64,000 nt of DNA from Methylobacterium sp. AMS5 (GCF_001542815.1 NZ_CP006992.1:4965501-5029500), one strand, 5' to 3'; positions 53,138 through 62,016 are shown, counted from the first letter of the stretch. Numbers and translations: made by a program. Notes: generated by a model from the sequence alone, not told the origin.

Positions 53138-53881
53138 TCAGCGCGTCGAGCCAGTCTGCTGGCGAAGCTGAGCGAGGTTCTGATCCCGGCTCGGATGTGT
53201 GAGCGTTCGCGTCAGCGTGTTTCGGTGCAGCACCAAGAGTTTGTCGTTGTTGTACCACGGCTCTTGCGTGCCCTCGCTGTAGCGCTGGGCGTGGTTCGTC
53301 TCAATGAAAGCGCCGGACGAGAAATACGGTAAAACTGGCCGCAGAGCCTCGGTGAAGCGCTCCTCGGGCCAATCGCGGAAGATGTCTTCGACGATCACCA
53401 TTCCGCCCGGCTTCACGAAGTCCACCGCGACGTTGACGAAATTGATCTGGTGCGGAAACAGATGGGTCGAATCATCAATCAGGATGTCGAAGGTCTGCTG
53501 CGTTCCGTTGAGGGACTCATAGAATAAATCCGCGTTTCCGATATCGGCTTTGACGTAGTGCGTCCGCGGCAAGCGTTGGGAACGCGCTTGCTCGATAAGA
53601 TGGTCCTGGTACTCGAAGCCATAGAGCGTGGCATTCGGAAAATAAGAGCGCCAAGCGTGCATGGATGAGTTGTCGAGAATGCCAAGCTCGCCAAAAGTAA
53701 TTGGCTGGTACCGAAGATTTGCAAAAAGAAGATCGTAGACCGCTGAATAAGCGTGTCTGTGGGAGTTTGGGTCATCTTTGTAAAAGTAGGGCGACTTGTC
53801 AGTCCCGAACTCGGTAGTAAGCCAGCACATGTCGCTGACGCTGTCCGTGGAGTCGATTACGAGCCGGTTCAGACGATCCAT
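53138..53881 (-). CDS. class I SAM-dependent methyltransferase (prophage cargo)
   Basis: The 247-residue protein has TEFGTDKSPYFYK near residue 25, GELGILDNSSMHAW (SAM-binding loop), ATLYGFEYQDHL and the motif DILIDDSTHLFPHQINF, then PGGMVIVEDIF. This matches sugar/natural-product O-methyltransferases of the MycE-like group often found with glycan genes. The ATG follows AAGGGG by 5 bases. The gene is low in GC and opposite in strand to the fibre genes, typical of a late-acquired cargo gene. A surface-glycan substrate is inferred. Confidence 0.82.
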   Translation of the reverse strand: MDRLNRLVIDSTDSVSDMCWLTTEFGTDKSPYFYKDDPNSHRHAYSAVYDLLFANLRYQPITFGELGILDNSSMHAWRSYFPNATLYGFEYQDHLIEQARSQRLPRTHYVKADIGNADLFYESLNGTQQTFDILIDDSTHLFPHQINFVNVAVDFVKPGGMVIVEDIFRDWPEERFTEALRPVLPYFSSGAFIETNHAQRYSEGTQEPWYNNDKLLVLHRNTLTRTLTHPSRDQNLAQLRQQTGSTR

Positions 53882-53900
53882 TTCAGCCCCTTATTTGTTG

Positions 53901-54398
53901 ATGCCCGACCGCAAGATCCGGTTTGGGTTTTGGCTGGCAGCAGGCAATCTATGGTCTAGCGTGCTAGGAGGCTGCGCCGCTACCCCCGCGGCGCGACGGA
54001 CTGAAATGGCGATGGCGCGGTGGTTTGAGCCGACCGAGGAGCAGGCGGCCGCATGGAGTGGTTGGGTTGCTCGCCAACACGAGGCTGCGCAGTCCCTACT
54101 CGGCGATATCGCCCCTTGGGAACTATACTGGCAGCCCTCAACCGGCCTGATCGTGACGTTTCGAGGGCTGAAAACCGAAGCGCATGAAACTTTTACCGTG
54201 TTCGTGAACCTAATTGGGCACGTCCAGCACGACTTTTCGAGCCCTTACTATGGGGCACCCGTGGCTGATCCTAGTGAGATCAAGGCCTACGAGCCCATTT
54301 CACGCGACGAGTTGATCGTGCTCGCGTATCGAGCCTCCGGTGATCCAACGGGCGGCGCTTGCCTGGCGCCTGACAGTGGCCGCGGCGGCACACACTAG
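53901..54398 (+). CDS. putative lipoprotein of unknown function (prophage cargo)
   Basis: From the ATG at 53901 the 165-residue product has a basic start, a hydrophobic stretch and a lipobox-like LGGC with Cys at residue 25. The mature part has no known family (WFEPTEEQAAAWSGWV, PWELYWQPSTGLIVTFRGL). No good ribosome binding site precedes this ATG, and only 19 bases separate it from the divergent methyltransferase. The ATG at 54006, which would give a cytosolic protein, is the alternative. Confidence 0.55.
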   Translation: MPDRKIRFGFWLAAGNLWSSVLGGCAATPAARRTEMAMARWFEPTEEQAAAWSGWVARQHEAAQSLLGDIAPWELYWQPSTGLIVTFRGLKTEAHETFTVFVNLIGHVQHDFSSPYYGAPVADPSEIKAYEPISRDELIVLAYRASGDPTGGACLAPDSGRGGTH

Positions 54399-54520
54399 CA
54401 CTCAGCGCAGGGATTGGCCGGACCGCCCAGCCCGAGCCTAGCGCCTTCTCGAAAATCGGACCCACCATGCTCCTGCAACGCCTCGCGGTGCGGGCCGCTC
54501 TTGCTTGCCATGGAGCCTTC

Positions 54521-55015
54521 ATGTCCCGCCTCGCCTACTATGCCGACTTCGTGTCGATGCCGGCGCTCGCGCTGGCGCTAATCCTGTTCGGCGGCGCGAC
54601 GCTGCCGGGCATCGCCCTCGGACTCGTCGCCTGGACGCTCGCCGAGTACGTGATCCACCGCGTGCTGTTCCACCGCCTGCCGCTGTTCAAGGCGGGCCAT
54701 GACGAGCACCATGCCAAGCCGTCGGGCCGCACGGGCGTCACGTCCTGGCACTCGCTCCTCGTGTTCGGCGTGCTGTTCCTGGCGCTGCCGGCGGGCGTGC
54801 TGGCCGGGCTCGCCCTTGGGTATCTGGCCTACATCGCGGCCCATCACGCCGTGCATCACTGGCGGATCGCGCCGGGCCACGTGCTCTACGGCCTCAAGAT
54901 CCGGCACGCGATGCACCACCGCGGAGACGAGGTGAACTTCGGCGTGGTCACCACAGCCTGGGATCGGGTGTTCGGGACGTACCGGCCTATCCGATCAAAA
55001 CCCGGTCAAGTCTAG
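54521..55015 (+). CDS. fatty acid hydroxylase / sterol desaturase superfamily protein (prophage cargo)
   Basis: The 164-residue integral membrane protein has the di-iron histidine clusters of the superfamily in order: HRVLFHR, HDEHH, HHAVHHW and HAMHHRGDE, with two to four hydrophobic segments. Members hydroxylate fatty acyl chains, carotenoids or related lipids in the membrane. GGAG lies 5 bases before the ATG at 54521. Its presence in a prophage suggests envelope lipid change in the lysogen; the substrate is unknown. Confidence 0.82.
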   Translation: MSRLAYYADFVSMPALALALILFGGATLPGIALGLVAWTLAEYVIHRVLFHRLPLFKAGHDEHHAKPSGRTGVTSWHSLLVFGVLFLALPAGVLAGLALGYLAYIAAHHAVHHWRIAPGHVLYGLKIRHAMHHRGDEVNFGVVTTAWDRVFGTYRPIRSKPGQV

Positions 55016-55117
55016 TCCACTCGCTAAGTCCCTGATCTGGAACGCTTACTCGTTCGACAAAAGCGCCCGATCAAGCGCCTGTCAAAAACTAGCCCACCCA
55101 AAAACCCGGAGACCACG

Positions 55118-55864
55118 ATGGCCGCGAGCCTGAACCGCGCCGCCTTCTACGCGGCCGTGCGCGCATCCCTGTTCGGCGGGCGCCTGAAGGCGTCGCAGGT
55201 CGCCGGCATGGATGCGATCTTCGACGCCGCGCCGTCCCTGCTTGGCACCACGTCGCTCGGCTACGCGCTGGCCACCACGTTCCATGAGACGGCGCGCACC
55301 ATGCAGCCGATCGAGGAGTACGGCCGCGGGAAAGGTCGCGCCTACGGCCCCACCGGCTTCTGGGGGCGCGGCTTCGTGCAGCTCACCTGGGAGACGAATT
55401 ACGCCAAGGCGACCACCCGCCTACGGCAACTCGGCTACCTGCGCGCCGACGAGGATCTCGTGAAGACGCCGAAGCTTGCCATGCGGCTCGACGTGGCGGC
55501 TGCGATCCTCTTCTACGGCATGGCCGAGGGCTGGTTCACCGGCAAGAAGCTCGCCGACTATTTCGGCGGCGGTCGGTATGAGCCCGTCGGGGCCCGCCGC
55601 ATCATCAACGGCACGGACAAGGACGACCTGATCGCGGGCCAGTGCGGCTCCATGGTCGACGCGCTGCGCGCCGCCGGGCACTCGGTGATCCCGACCGCTC
55701 CGCCTATGTCCGTTTTTCCTGCCTCATCTGAGGCGACAAAGAGGGACACGCCCGCCCCCACCGGCGGGCTTCTTCGTTCCGGGGTCCAGGCCACCGGCGG
55801 CGCGGCCCGTTCCGGCCTCGCCGGGCTCTACGACCTGATCCACACCGCATTCCGGAAGGCCTGA
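55118..55864 (+). CDS. phage endolysin, GH19 chitinase-like
   Basis: The 248-residue protein has FHETARTMQPIEE with the catalytic Glu, YGRGKGRAYGPTGFWGRGFVQLTWETNY and the helical core of GH19-type phage lysozymes. It cleaves peptidoglycan at lysis. There is no signal peptide, so release depends on a holin. The ATG follows GGAG by 6 bases. The C-terminal 60 residues are a low-complexity tail. Confidence 0.9.
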   Translation: MAASLNRAAFYAAVRASLFGGRLKASQVAGMDAIFDAAPSLLGTTSLGYALATTFHETARTMQPIEEYGRGKGRAYGPTGFWGRGFVQLTWETNYAKATTRLRQLGYLRADEDLVKTPKLAMRLDVAAAILFYGMAEGWFTGKKLADYFGGGRYEPVGARRIINGTDKDDLIAGQCGSMVDALRAAGHSVIPTAPPMSVFPASSEATKRDTPAPTGGLLRSGVQATGGAARSGLAGLYDLIHTAFRKA

Positions 55865-55866
55865 CC

Positions 55867-56133
55867 ATGGCGCCCCGTCCCTTCCTCGCGCGGGCCCGCC
55901 TCGGCCTGCGCCGCTGCTGGCGCGCGGCCTCCGGCAAGCGCGTCTACCTGCTCGCCGGCGTCATGGCGCTGCCGGACGTCCTCGATGCGCTGCCGGGCGT
56001 CGATCTCGCGCCGCTGCTGCCGGAGTGGCTGCCGGGCGCCAAGGTGGCGAGCTTCCTCGCGATCGCCCGGCTCGCCGCACGCGCCTACGCGACGAAGCTC
56101 GCCACCCTGCCGGCGCGGGAGCCGCCGCGATGA
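55867..56133 (+). CDS. small phage lysis-cassette protein
   Basis: The 88-residue product is arginine-rich at the start and has moderately hydrophobic segments (VYLLAGVMALPDVLDALPGV, VASFLAIARLAARAY). It sits between endolysin and the holin-like gene and overlaps the latter by ATGA. A membrane role in lysis is possible. Family not recognised. Confidence 0.65.
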   Translation: MAPRPFLARARLGLRRCWRAASGKRVYLLAGVMALPDVLDALPGVDLAPLLPEWLPGAKVASFLAIARLAARAYATKLATLPAREPPR

Positions 56134-56546
56134 ACCTCCTCGGCTGGCTCGCCAACCCGATCGGAAGCCTCCTCGGCACCGTCGGATCCGGCCTGATCAA
56201 GGTGTTCGGCAACTCGGTGCTTCAGCCCATCCTCAAGGGGATGGAGAACGGCCAGAACACCCAGCGCGACGTCGCCGTGCAGGTCGTGCAGGCCGAGATC
56301 GCGGCCAATCAGGCGAAGGCTGCCATCGCCCCCGCCTTCAAGGGGCTGATCTACGGCATCGGCATCCCGCCCGCGATCCACTTCGGGGCGATCTGCCTCT
56401 CGAAGACCTTCGCCCTCGGCTGGCCCATTGAGCCGCTGCCCGTCGAGTACGTGGCGATCGAGGCCACGATCCTGACGGCCTTCTTCGTCTCCTCGCCGCT
56501 CACCACGCTGGCCCGTGCCGGCGCGGCCCGCCTGCTGAAAGCCTGA
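56130..56546 (+). CDS. holin-like phage membrane protein (3-TM, GTA-holin type)
   Basis: The 138-residue protein has an N-terminal hydrophobic part, a central Gln-rich helix (RDVAVQVVQAEIAANQAK) and two C-terminal membrane segments (GLIYGIGIPPAIHFGAICLS, IEATILTAFFVSSPL). This matches the three-transmembrane holin family also seen in gene transfer agents. It would permeabilise the inner membrane to release the endolysin. Confidence 0.75.
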   Translation: MNLLGWLANPIGSLLGTVGSGLIKVFGNSVLQPILKGMENGQNTQRDVAVQVVQAEIAANQAKAAIAPAFKGLIYGIGIPPAIHFGAICLSKTFALGWPIEPLPVEYVAIEATILTAFFVSSPLTTLARAGAARLLKA

Positions 56547-56550
56547 TCCG

Positions 56551-56889
56551 ATGTCCGACACGCTCCAGGCACCCGGCGAGGCGGCCGACGGCATCGTAAC
56601 CCTGCCGCGGCGCGCGCCCTTCTGGGCGGTGTGCGGGCTCGCGCTCGCTTTCGGCGGGCAGGTTTTCTGGGCCGGGACCTATACGGCCGGGCTCGACAGT
56701 AAGATCGGCGGCCTCACGGAAAACGACCTTCGGCTCTCCGAGCGCCTCGTGAGCTTGGAGCGCGACCGCGACCGGCTGCCGAAGCTCGAGGAGCGTTTCG
56801 GCCGGATCGAGGAGAAGATGTCTATGATGATCGAGCTGCTGCGCGAGACCCGGCAGGAGCGGCAGGGGCCGTCAAAGCGAGGCGGCTGA
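56551..56889 (+). CDS. phage membrane protein with coiled coil, spanin- or Rz-like
   Basis: The 112-residue protein has one transmembrane segment (FWAVCGLALAFGGQVFWAG) followed by a charged coiled coil (ENDLRLSERLVSLERDRDRL, RFGRIEEKMSMMIELL). That topology fits an inner-membrane spanin or a similar lysis accessory. It is the last gene before the terminator. Confidence 0.65.
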   Translation: MSDTLQAPGEAADGIVTLPRRAPFWAVCGLALAFGGQVFWAGTYTAGLDSKIGGLTENDLRLSERLVSLERDRDRLPKLEERFGRIEEKMSMMIELLRETRQERQGPSKRGG

Positions 56890-56918
56890 ACAGCGCTTTT
56901 AACATCCGTCAACGCACT

Positions 56919-56948
56919 GCCCCGGGGCTTCGACCTCGGGGCTTTTTT
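56919..56948 (+). terminator. rho-independent terminator of the prophage late operon
   Basis: GCCCCGGGG and CCTCGGGGC form a 9-bp stem with one G-U pair around CTTCGA, followed directly by six T residues. Confidence 0.92.
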
Positions 56949-57093
56949 CGTGCGCGGCACCACGTGAAAAGGCTTGAATGGCGGAGACGAAGCGGCTGAT
57001 TTTCGCTTTGTGAAGCACGTTTAACTTATTGATAAACCTAGCGGCTAAAATTCAGTCTTTTGCAGAAATAGCATTTCTTTCCAGAGATCAGAG

Positions 57094-57145
57094 CCTGTCT
57101 GGGGGACAGGGGGTCGTCGGTTCAAGTCCGGCCACTCCGACCATT
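57094..57145. repeat. attR: 52-bp copy of the tRNA-Pro 3' part
   Basis: Exact copy of 39439-39490. The 5' half of the tRNA is absent, so no second tRNA is formed. An AT-rich stretch (56990-57090) lies on the prophage side. Confidence 0.95.
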
Positions 57146-57316
57146 CATGGCCGAGACCGCGTTCCTGCCGGTGGACGAGGCCGTCTCGCACTTCCCCTCT
57201 CGGCCACCTTCATGCGCGCGACCGCCTTCGCTTTTGCTGAGGCGATGGCGCTGGTCCACGGTTGATGCGGTAAGCCCGGCGCTTGAGGGCCGCCGCCATC
57301 CGCCATCCCGAAGAGA

Positions 57317-58276
57317 TCAATCGGATGTCGCGTGAGATCCGTCGGCCGGCGGCCGGGGATCGGTTTTGCGAAGCTTCACGATCGTCTCCCGCAGCCAGCG
57401 CTGACTGGGGATGGTGTCGTTGGATGTGTGCCAGATCATCGAGATGGACACGTCCGGCAACGCGATCGGTGCCGGGCTCACGGTCAGGCCCATGCTGTCG
57501 GCGAAGAAGCGCGCGAGCCGGGCGTGCATCGTGGCGATGACGGGGGCCTGCCGCACGACGAAGGGCGTCACCGAGAACCGCGGCGAGGTCAGCGCGATGA
57601 CGCGTTTGCGGCCGATCTTGGCGAGCGCGTCGTCCACCACGCCGTGGGCGCTCTCGACCAGGCTCGTGAGCAGGTGGGGAAGCCGCACGTAGTCCTCGAG
57701 CGAGATCGGCGGCGTCACGCCGACCAGCTCGGCGTTGAAGATGCAGAGGTAGTTCTCCTTGTTGAGGATGCGTCGCTTATGATGCGTCTGGCCCTGTTCG
57801 AACACGCCGATGCCGAGATCGACCCGCCCCGTATCGAGGTCGTCGAGGATGCGGTGCCGATCGACCGTGTGCAGCAGAAGCTTCACCCCCGGTGCCACCG
57901 CCCGCAGATGCGCGATGAGGGTCGGCATCAGGAGAACCTCGGTCGAGTCCGGAATGCCGAGGGTGAAGGTGAGGTCGGCCGTGGCCGGATCGAAGGCGTC
58001 CGGCGGCGTCGTGATCTCCTGAATCTGGGAGAGTGCCGCCTGCACCGGCCCCATGAGCGCCAGCGCGCGCGGCGTCGGCCGCATGCCGTCGGGGCCGCGC
58101 GTTAGCAGCTCATCCGAGAAGGCGGTGCGCAGCCGCGCGAGGGCATGGCTCATCGCCGACTGGCTGATGCCGATCCGTCCGGCCGCGCGGGTCACGCTCC
58201 GCTCCGTCAGAAGCGCGTCGAGAGCGACGAGCAGATTGAGATCGAGTCGGGATAGATGCACGTGATCGATGCGCAT
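57317..58276 (-). CDS. LysR-family regulator, NodD/NahR-like
   Basis: The 319-residue protein has the LysR helix-turn-helix (LDLNLLVALDALLTERSVTRAA, GISQSAMSHALARLR) and an effector domain with DLTFTLGIPDSTEVLLMPTL, the pattern of the NodD/NahR group of activators for aromatic inducers. It diverges from a small secreted protein 96 bases away. Inducer unknown. Confidence 0.93.
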   Translation of the reverse strand: MRIDHVHLSRLDLNLLVALDALLTERSVTRAAGRIGISQSAMSHALARLRTAFSDELLTRGPDGMRPTPRALALMGPVQAALSQIQEITTPPDAFDPATADLTFTLGIPDSTEVLLMPTLIAHLRAVAPGVKLLLHTVDRHRILDDLDTGRVDLGIGVFEQGQTHHKRRILNKENYLCIFNAELVGVTPPISLEDYVRLPHLLTSLVESAHGVVDDALAKIGRKRVIALTSPRFSVTPFVVRQAPVIATMHARLARFFADSMGLTVSPAPIALPDVSISMIWHTSNDTIPSQRWLRETIVKLRKTDPRPPADGSHATSD

Positions 58277-58372
58277 TATGAAATCGATCCATTTGATTCA
58301 TGGGCTATGACCCAGCACATACAGTCTCACGAAGCGACGGGGAGCCCGCCGCCGGAAAAGAGGCTGATCTCG

Positions 58373-58624
58373 ATGTCCAAGACTTTTCTCTCGCTCACCA
58401 CCGCCGCGCTGGCCTTCACCGCCCTCGCCACGGTGCCCGCCCGCGCCGCGGAAATCGGCGGCGTCCACAACGTCAAAACGGTCGGCGCGCTGACCTTGGA
58501 AACCCAGGGTCTGGCCACCAGCGATGTCTCGGTGCACCGCCAGGGCGGCTTCGCCCTCCCCGGCTCGGTCCAGTGGATCGACACGCCCGCCGATCAGGTC
58601 AGGACCCGGCAGGCCGCCTTCTGA
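58373..58624 (+). CDS. small secreted protein of unknown function
   Basis: The 83-residue product has a clear signal peptide (MSKTFLSLTTAALAFTALAT, cleavage near ARAAE) and a short mature part. AAAAGAGG lies upstream of the ATG. It is divergent from the LysR regulator, which may control it. No family was recognised. Confidence 0.7.
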   Translation: MSKTFLSLTTAALAFTALATVPARAAEIGGVHNVKTVGALTLETQGLATSDVSVHRQGGFALPGSVQWIDTPADQVRTRQAAF

Positions 58625-58735
58625 GCCGGCCTCGTGAGACGCATCGACGGAACAGATGACCCTCCGGCGCCATACGGCGCCGGAGACGTTCTCGACAGGT
58701 ACGGAACAGGCCCGCGGGCCGACGCCGCGTCGGGA

Positions 58736-58789
58736 TAGAGCATCATCCTTTTCCGAAAGCCGGCAACCACCTTTCGGGATGATGCTCTA
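58736..58789. repeat. alphaproteobacterial intergenic palindrome
   Basis: TAGAGCATCATCC and GGATGATGCTCTA form 13-bp arms, with an inner CCGAAAG/CTTTCGG stem. The sequence closely resembles the mosaic palindromic repeat (AGAGCATGATnC type) known from Rhizobiales genomes. It lies between two genes and could also end transcription. Confidence 0.8.
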
Positions 58790-58819
58790 GGAAGCGGGAT
58801 CTCGCCTCCGATCCGACGG

Positions 58820-61800
58820 TCACAGCACGCCTTCCGCGGGCTTGAACCGGGCGAAGCGCAGGGCCAGCATCGGCAGCACGGCGAGGTTGAGCAAAGTCGA
58901 GGTCGCGAGGCCGCCGAGGATGACCAGGGCCATCGGGCCCTCGATCTCCCGGCCGGGTTCACCCGCACCGAGCGCCAGCGGCAGCAGCCCGAGGCCGGTG
59001 ACGAGGGACGTCATCAGGATCGGCACGAGACGGTCGGAGGCGCCATCGATGGCCGCCGCGAGGTTCCAGGGTCGCCCTTCCACCAGCACCAGATGCTCGT
59101 AATGCGCGACCATCATGATGGTGTTGCGCAGCGAGATGCCGAACAACGTCACGAAGCCGACGATCGAGCCCAGCGAGATCACCGCGCCGCTCAGTGTTAC
59201 GGCCAACACGCCGCCGACGAAGGCGAAGGGCAGGTTGACGAGGACGAGGGCGAGATTGGTCAGCGAGCCGGTCACGACGAGGAGCAGGAGCACGATCCCG
59301 AGACCGGCGAGCCCTGCATAGAGCGCGAGTTCGCGCCGCGCCTTCGCCTGCGTCTCGGCGGCCCCCCCAAATCCGATATCGATGCCCGAGGGCTGCGCGA
59401 CCTCGCGGGCGATCTTGCGTTTTGCGGCCTCGGTGAAGGAGGCGACGTCGCGCCCCTCCACGTTCGCGGTCACCACCCGCACCCGCTGCGCGCCGATATG
59501 GCCGACGGCATAGCGGCCGGCGGTCTCGTAGATGTCGGCGACCTGGGCGAGCCGGATGTAGCTGCCGCTCGGCGTGCGCAGCGGCAGGTTGACGAGCGTC
59601 GAGAGGCGCGTGCGCACGATCGGTTCGAGCACCACGACGACGTTGAACACGGCGTTGCCCTCGTAGGCTTGGCCGACGACATCGCCCTGATAGGCGGTGC
59701 GAACGATCTCCAGGACTTCGATCGCGTCGAGACCCCAGTGGCGCAGGTCGGTCGGACGCAGGCTTACATTCACCTGCGGCAGGCCCGGCGGCGACTTGAG
59801 CTGGACGTCGGCCGCGCCGCGCACTTCGGCGAGTTCGCGCGCCACGTCGCGGGCGGTGGCCTCGATCCGGTCGAGATTCGTGCCGGTGACGCTGATCACG
59901 ACCGGCGCGGTGAACCCTGAGACGACCTCCTCGATGCGCTCGGTGAGGAAGGTCTTGAGCGAGAAGCTCGCGCCGGGCGTCGCCGCCATCAGCGCGCGGA
60001 TGCCGGCCTCTGCCCGCTCCTGCCCCGCGCCGTCGAGGCCCGGTTCGAGGTCGATATGGATCTCGCTGTCATGCGAGCCGCCGAGATCGTAGCCCGCCTC
60101 GGCGCGCCCGACCTGCTGGGCCACCGCGCGCACGCCGGGCACCGCCTTCAGCCCCGCCGTCATGCGCTCGCCGAGCCTCAGCGTCTCCTGAAGGGAGGTG
60201 CCCGGTGCCGAGGCCATGTGCAGGATGAGGTGCCCCTCCTTGAGGTTCGGCAGGAACATGCCGCCGAAGAACGGCACCGGCAGGGCTGCCGCGAGGGTCA
60301 GGGCGAGGCTGGTGCCGAAGACGAGACGCGGGTGACGGTTGAGCCGCGCGAGCCCGCTGATATAGACGCCCCGCACGCGGCGGCTCACCGGCGGCTCGCG
60401 GCTCGGCAGGTTCGTGCGGCCAGCGAGCAGCAGGCGGGCCAGCGCGGGCGTGACCGTCAGCGCCACGGCGAGCGACGTCAGAACGGCGAGGATGTAGGCC
60501 AGCGCCAGCGGGCCGAACAGCCGGCCGGGCACGCCGGTCAGCGCCAGCACCGGCAGGAACACGAGCAGCACCGCGAAGGTGGCGTAGGCGACCGAGACGC
60601 GCACTTCCAGGATCGCGTCGAGCACCACCCTCGCCCCGTTCAAAGGCACGGCGGCGCGGCGGTTCTCGCGCAGGCGGCGCATGACGTTCTCGACGCCGAT
60701 CACCGCGTCATCCACGACTTCGCCGATGGCGATGGCGAGGCCGCCCAGCGTCATGGTGTTGAGGCTCTGGCCGAACAGGCCGAGCATCAGCACCGCGCCG
60801 ATCAGCGAGAGCGGGATCGCCGTGGCGCTGATCAGCGCCGTGCGCCAATCGGCCAGGAAGACGAACAGCACCACGACGACGAGGATGCCGCCGAGGGCGA
60901 GTGCCTGGACCACGTTGTCGGTGGCCTGCGTGACGAAGCTCGCCGGGCGGAACAGGTCGGTGCGCAGGGTGATGCCGTCGCGCTCCAGCCCGGGGCGCAT
61001 CTCGGCGAGCGCCGCCTCAACGCCCGCCGTCACGTCGAGGGTGTTGGCGCCGTATTGCGCGCCGACCATCAGCAGCACGCCCGGTTTGCCATCGACGAGA
61101 GCCGCGCTGATCGCCGGTTCCGGCGCCACCGCCACGTCGGCGACGTCGCCGAGCACCACGCTCGCCCCGCCCTCGTTGATGAGCACGGTGCGCGCCACCG
61201 CCTCCGGGGTCAGGGATTGCCCCTCGGTCTGCAGGGTGATGCGCTGGTTGACGGTATCGACGAAGCCCGCCCCGCGTACGCCCGTCGCCTTGCGGCCGGC
61301 CGAGAGCACGTCGTTCAGGCCGATGCGGAAGCGCACCAAGTCCTGCGGCCGGACCTGGATGCGGATCGAGCGGGTGTCACCGCCATAGACCAGCACCTCG
61401 CCGACGCCGGGGGCGGCGAGCAGGCGCAGGCGCAGGCGCCAATCGGCCACCGTGCGCAGGTCCATGAGTGACGGCGTCGGGGAGGTCAGGCCGATGAGGA
61501 GCACCGAACTCGTCGAGGAGGTCAGCGCCGTCATGGTGGGGGGCAACACGCCCTGCGGCAACCGCGCGGTGACGGAGGCCAGACGCTCGTTCACGAGCTG
61601 GCGGGCCCGGTAGATGTCGCTGCCGGAGGCGAAGGTGGCGGTGATGACCGAGAGGCCCTGGATCGAGTTCGAGCGCATCGTCGCCAGCCCCGGCAGGCCG
61701 CTGATCGCGACCTCCAGCGTCTGTGTCACCAGGGTCTCGACCTGCTCGGGGTTGAGGCCGGGCGCCTCGGTCTGCACCGTCACCGTGGGCGGGGCGAATT

Positions 61801-62014
61801 CCGGGAAGACGTCGTACTTCGCCGAACCCAAGGCGACGATGCCGTAGACGGCGAGCGCCAGGACCAGCGCCAGGACGATGCCGGGCCGGCGCACCGCGAA
61901 GGCGACCAGGGCGGCCTGAGGGCCCGAAGCCGCGGGCGCAGGCGAGAAGGCCGGCGGAGGCGGGGCCGGCGGATCATCGCGCGCCGGTCCGCGTGCGGGC
62001 CGTTGGTCGAGCAT
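58820..62014 (-). CDS. CzcA/CusA-family RND efflux permease (heavy-metal type)
   Basis: The 1064-residue protein has the RND two-repeat layout with PPTVTVQTEAPGLNPEQVETLV near residue 80, ALISATAIPLSLIGAVLML in the membrane part, and VVDDAVIGVENVMRRLREN with the proton-relay Asp pair. PEQVETLVTQ and the MRSNSIQGLS stretch place it in the CusA/CzcA branch that exports metal cations. The N-terminal 35 residues are an extra proline-rich tail. It follows the adaptor gene by 2 bases. Confidence 0.9.
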   Translation of the reverse strand: MLDQRPARGPARDDPPAPPPPAFSPAPAASGPQAALVAFAVRRPGIVLALVLALAVYGIVALGSAKYDVFPEFAPPTVTVQTEAPGLNPEQVETLVTQTLEVAISGLPGLATMRSNSIQGLSVITATFASGSDIYRARQLVNERLASVTARLPQGVLPPTMTALTSSTSSVLLIGLTSPTPSLMDLRTVADWRLRLRLLAAPGVGEVLVYGGDTRSIRIQVRPQDLVRFRIGLNDVLSAGRKATGVRGAGFVDTVNQRITLQTEGQSLTPEAVARTVLINEGGASVVLGDVADVAVAPEPAISAALVDGKPGVLLMVGAQYGANTLDVTAGVEAALAEMRPGLERDGITLRTDLFRPASFVTQATDNVVQALALGGILVVVVLFVFLADWRTALISATAIPLSLIGAVLMLGLFGQSLNTMTLGGLAIAIGEVVDDAVIGVENVMRRLRENRRAAVPLNGARVVLDAILEVRVSVAYATFAVLLVFLPVLALTGVPGRLFGPLALAYILAVLTSLAVALTVTPALARLLLAGRTNLPSREPPVSRRVRGVYISGLARLNRHPRLVFGTSLALTLAAALPVPFFGGMFLPNLKEGHLILHMASAPGTSLQETLRLGERMTAGLKAVPGVRAVAQQVGRAEAGYDLGGSHDSEIHIDLEPGLDGAGQERAEAGIRALMAATPGASFSLKTFLTERIEEVVSGFTAPVVISVTGTNLDRIEATARDVARELAEVRGAADVQLKSPPGLPQVNVSLRPTDLRHWGLDAIEVLEIVRTAYQGDVVGQAYEGNAVFNVVVVLEPIVRTRLSTLVNLPLRTPSGSYIRLAQVADIYETAGRYAVGHIGAQRVRVVTANVEGRDVASFTEAAKRKIAREVAQPSGIDIGFGGAAETQAKARRELALYAGLAGLGIVLLLLVVTGSLTNLALVLVNLPFAFVGGVLAVTLSGAVISLGSIVGFVTLFGISLRNTIMMVAHYEHLVLVEGRPWNLAAAIDGASDRLVPILMTSLVTGLGLLPLALGAGEPGREIEGPMALVILGGLATSTLLNLAVLPMLALRFARFKPAEGVL

Positions 62015-62016
62015 GC

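Larger units (their letters stand above)
39439..57145. mobile_element. defective prophage (17.7 kb) integrated in tRNA-Pro
   Basis: The element is bounded by exact 52-bp att repeats and has a tyrosine integrase beside attL. It holds a minus-strand early arm (39.5-42.45 kb) and a plus-strand virion, cargo and lysis arm (42.45-56.9 kb). DNA-ejection, fibre-like and lysis genes fit a tailed phage of podovirus style. Terminase, portal, scaffold and capsid genes and a recognisable repressor are all missing. The integrase is frameshifted. It is therefore not expected to make virions by itself. Confidence 0.92.

Noticed and set aside
53796..53900. Upstream extension of the putative lipoprotein gene
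   Set aside because: It runs antisense to the start of the methyltransferase and lacks a ribosome binding site.
57094..57145. Second tRNA-Pro gene
   Set aside because: Only the 3' part from the anticodon stem onward is present; the acceptor 5' strand and D arm are missing. It is the attR copy.
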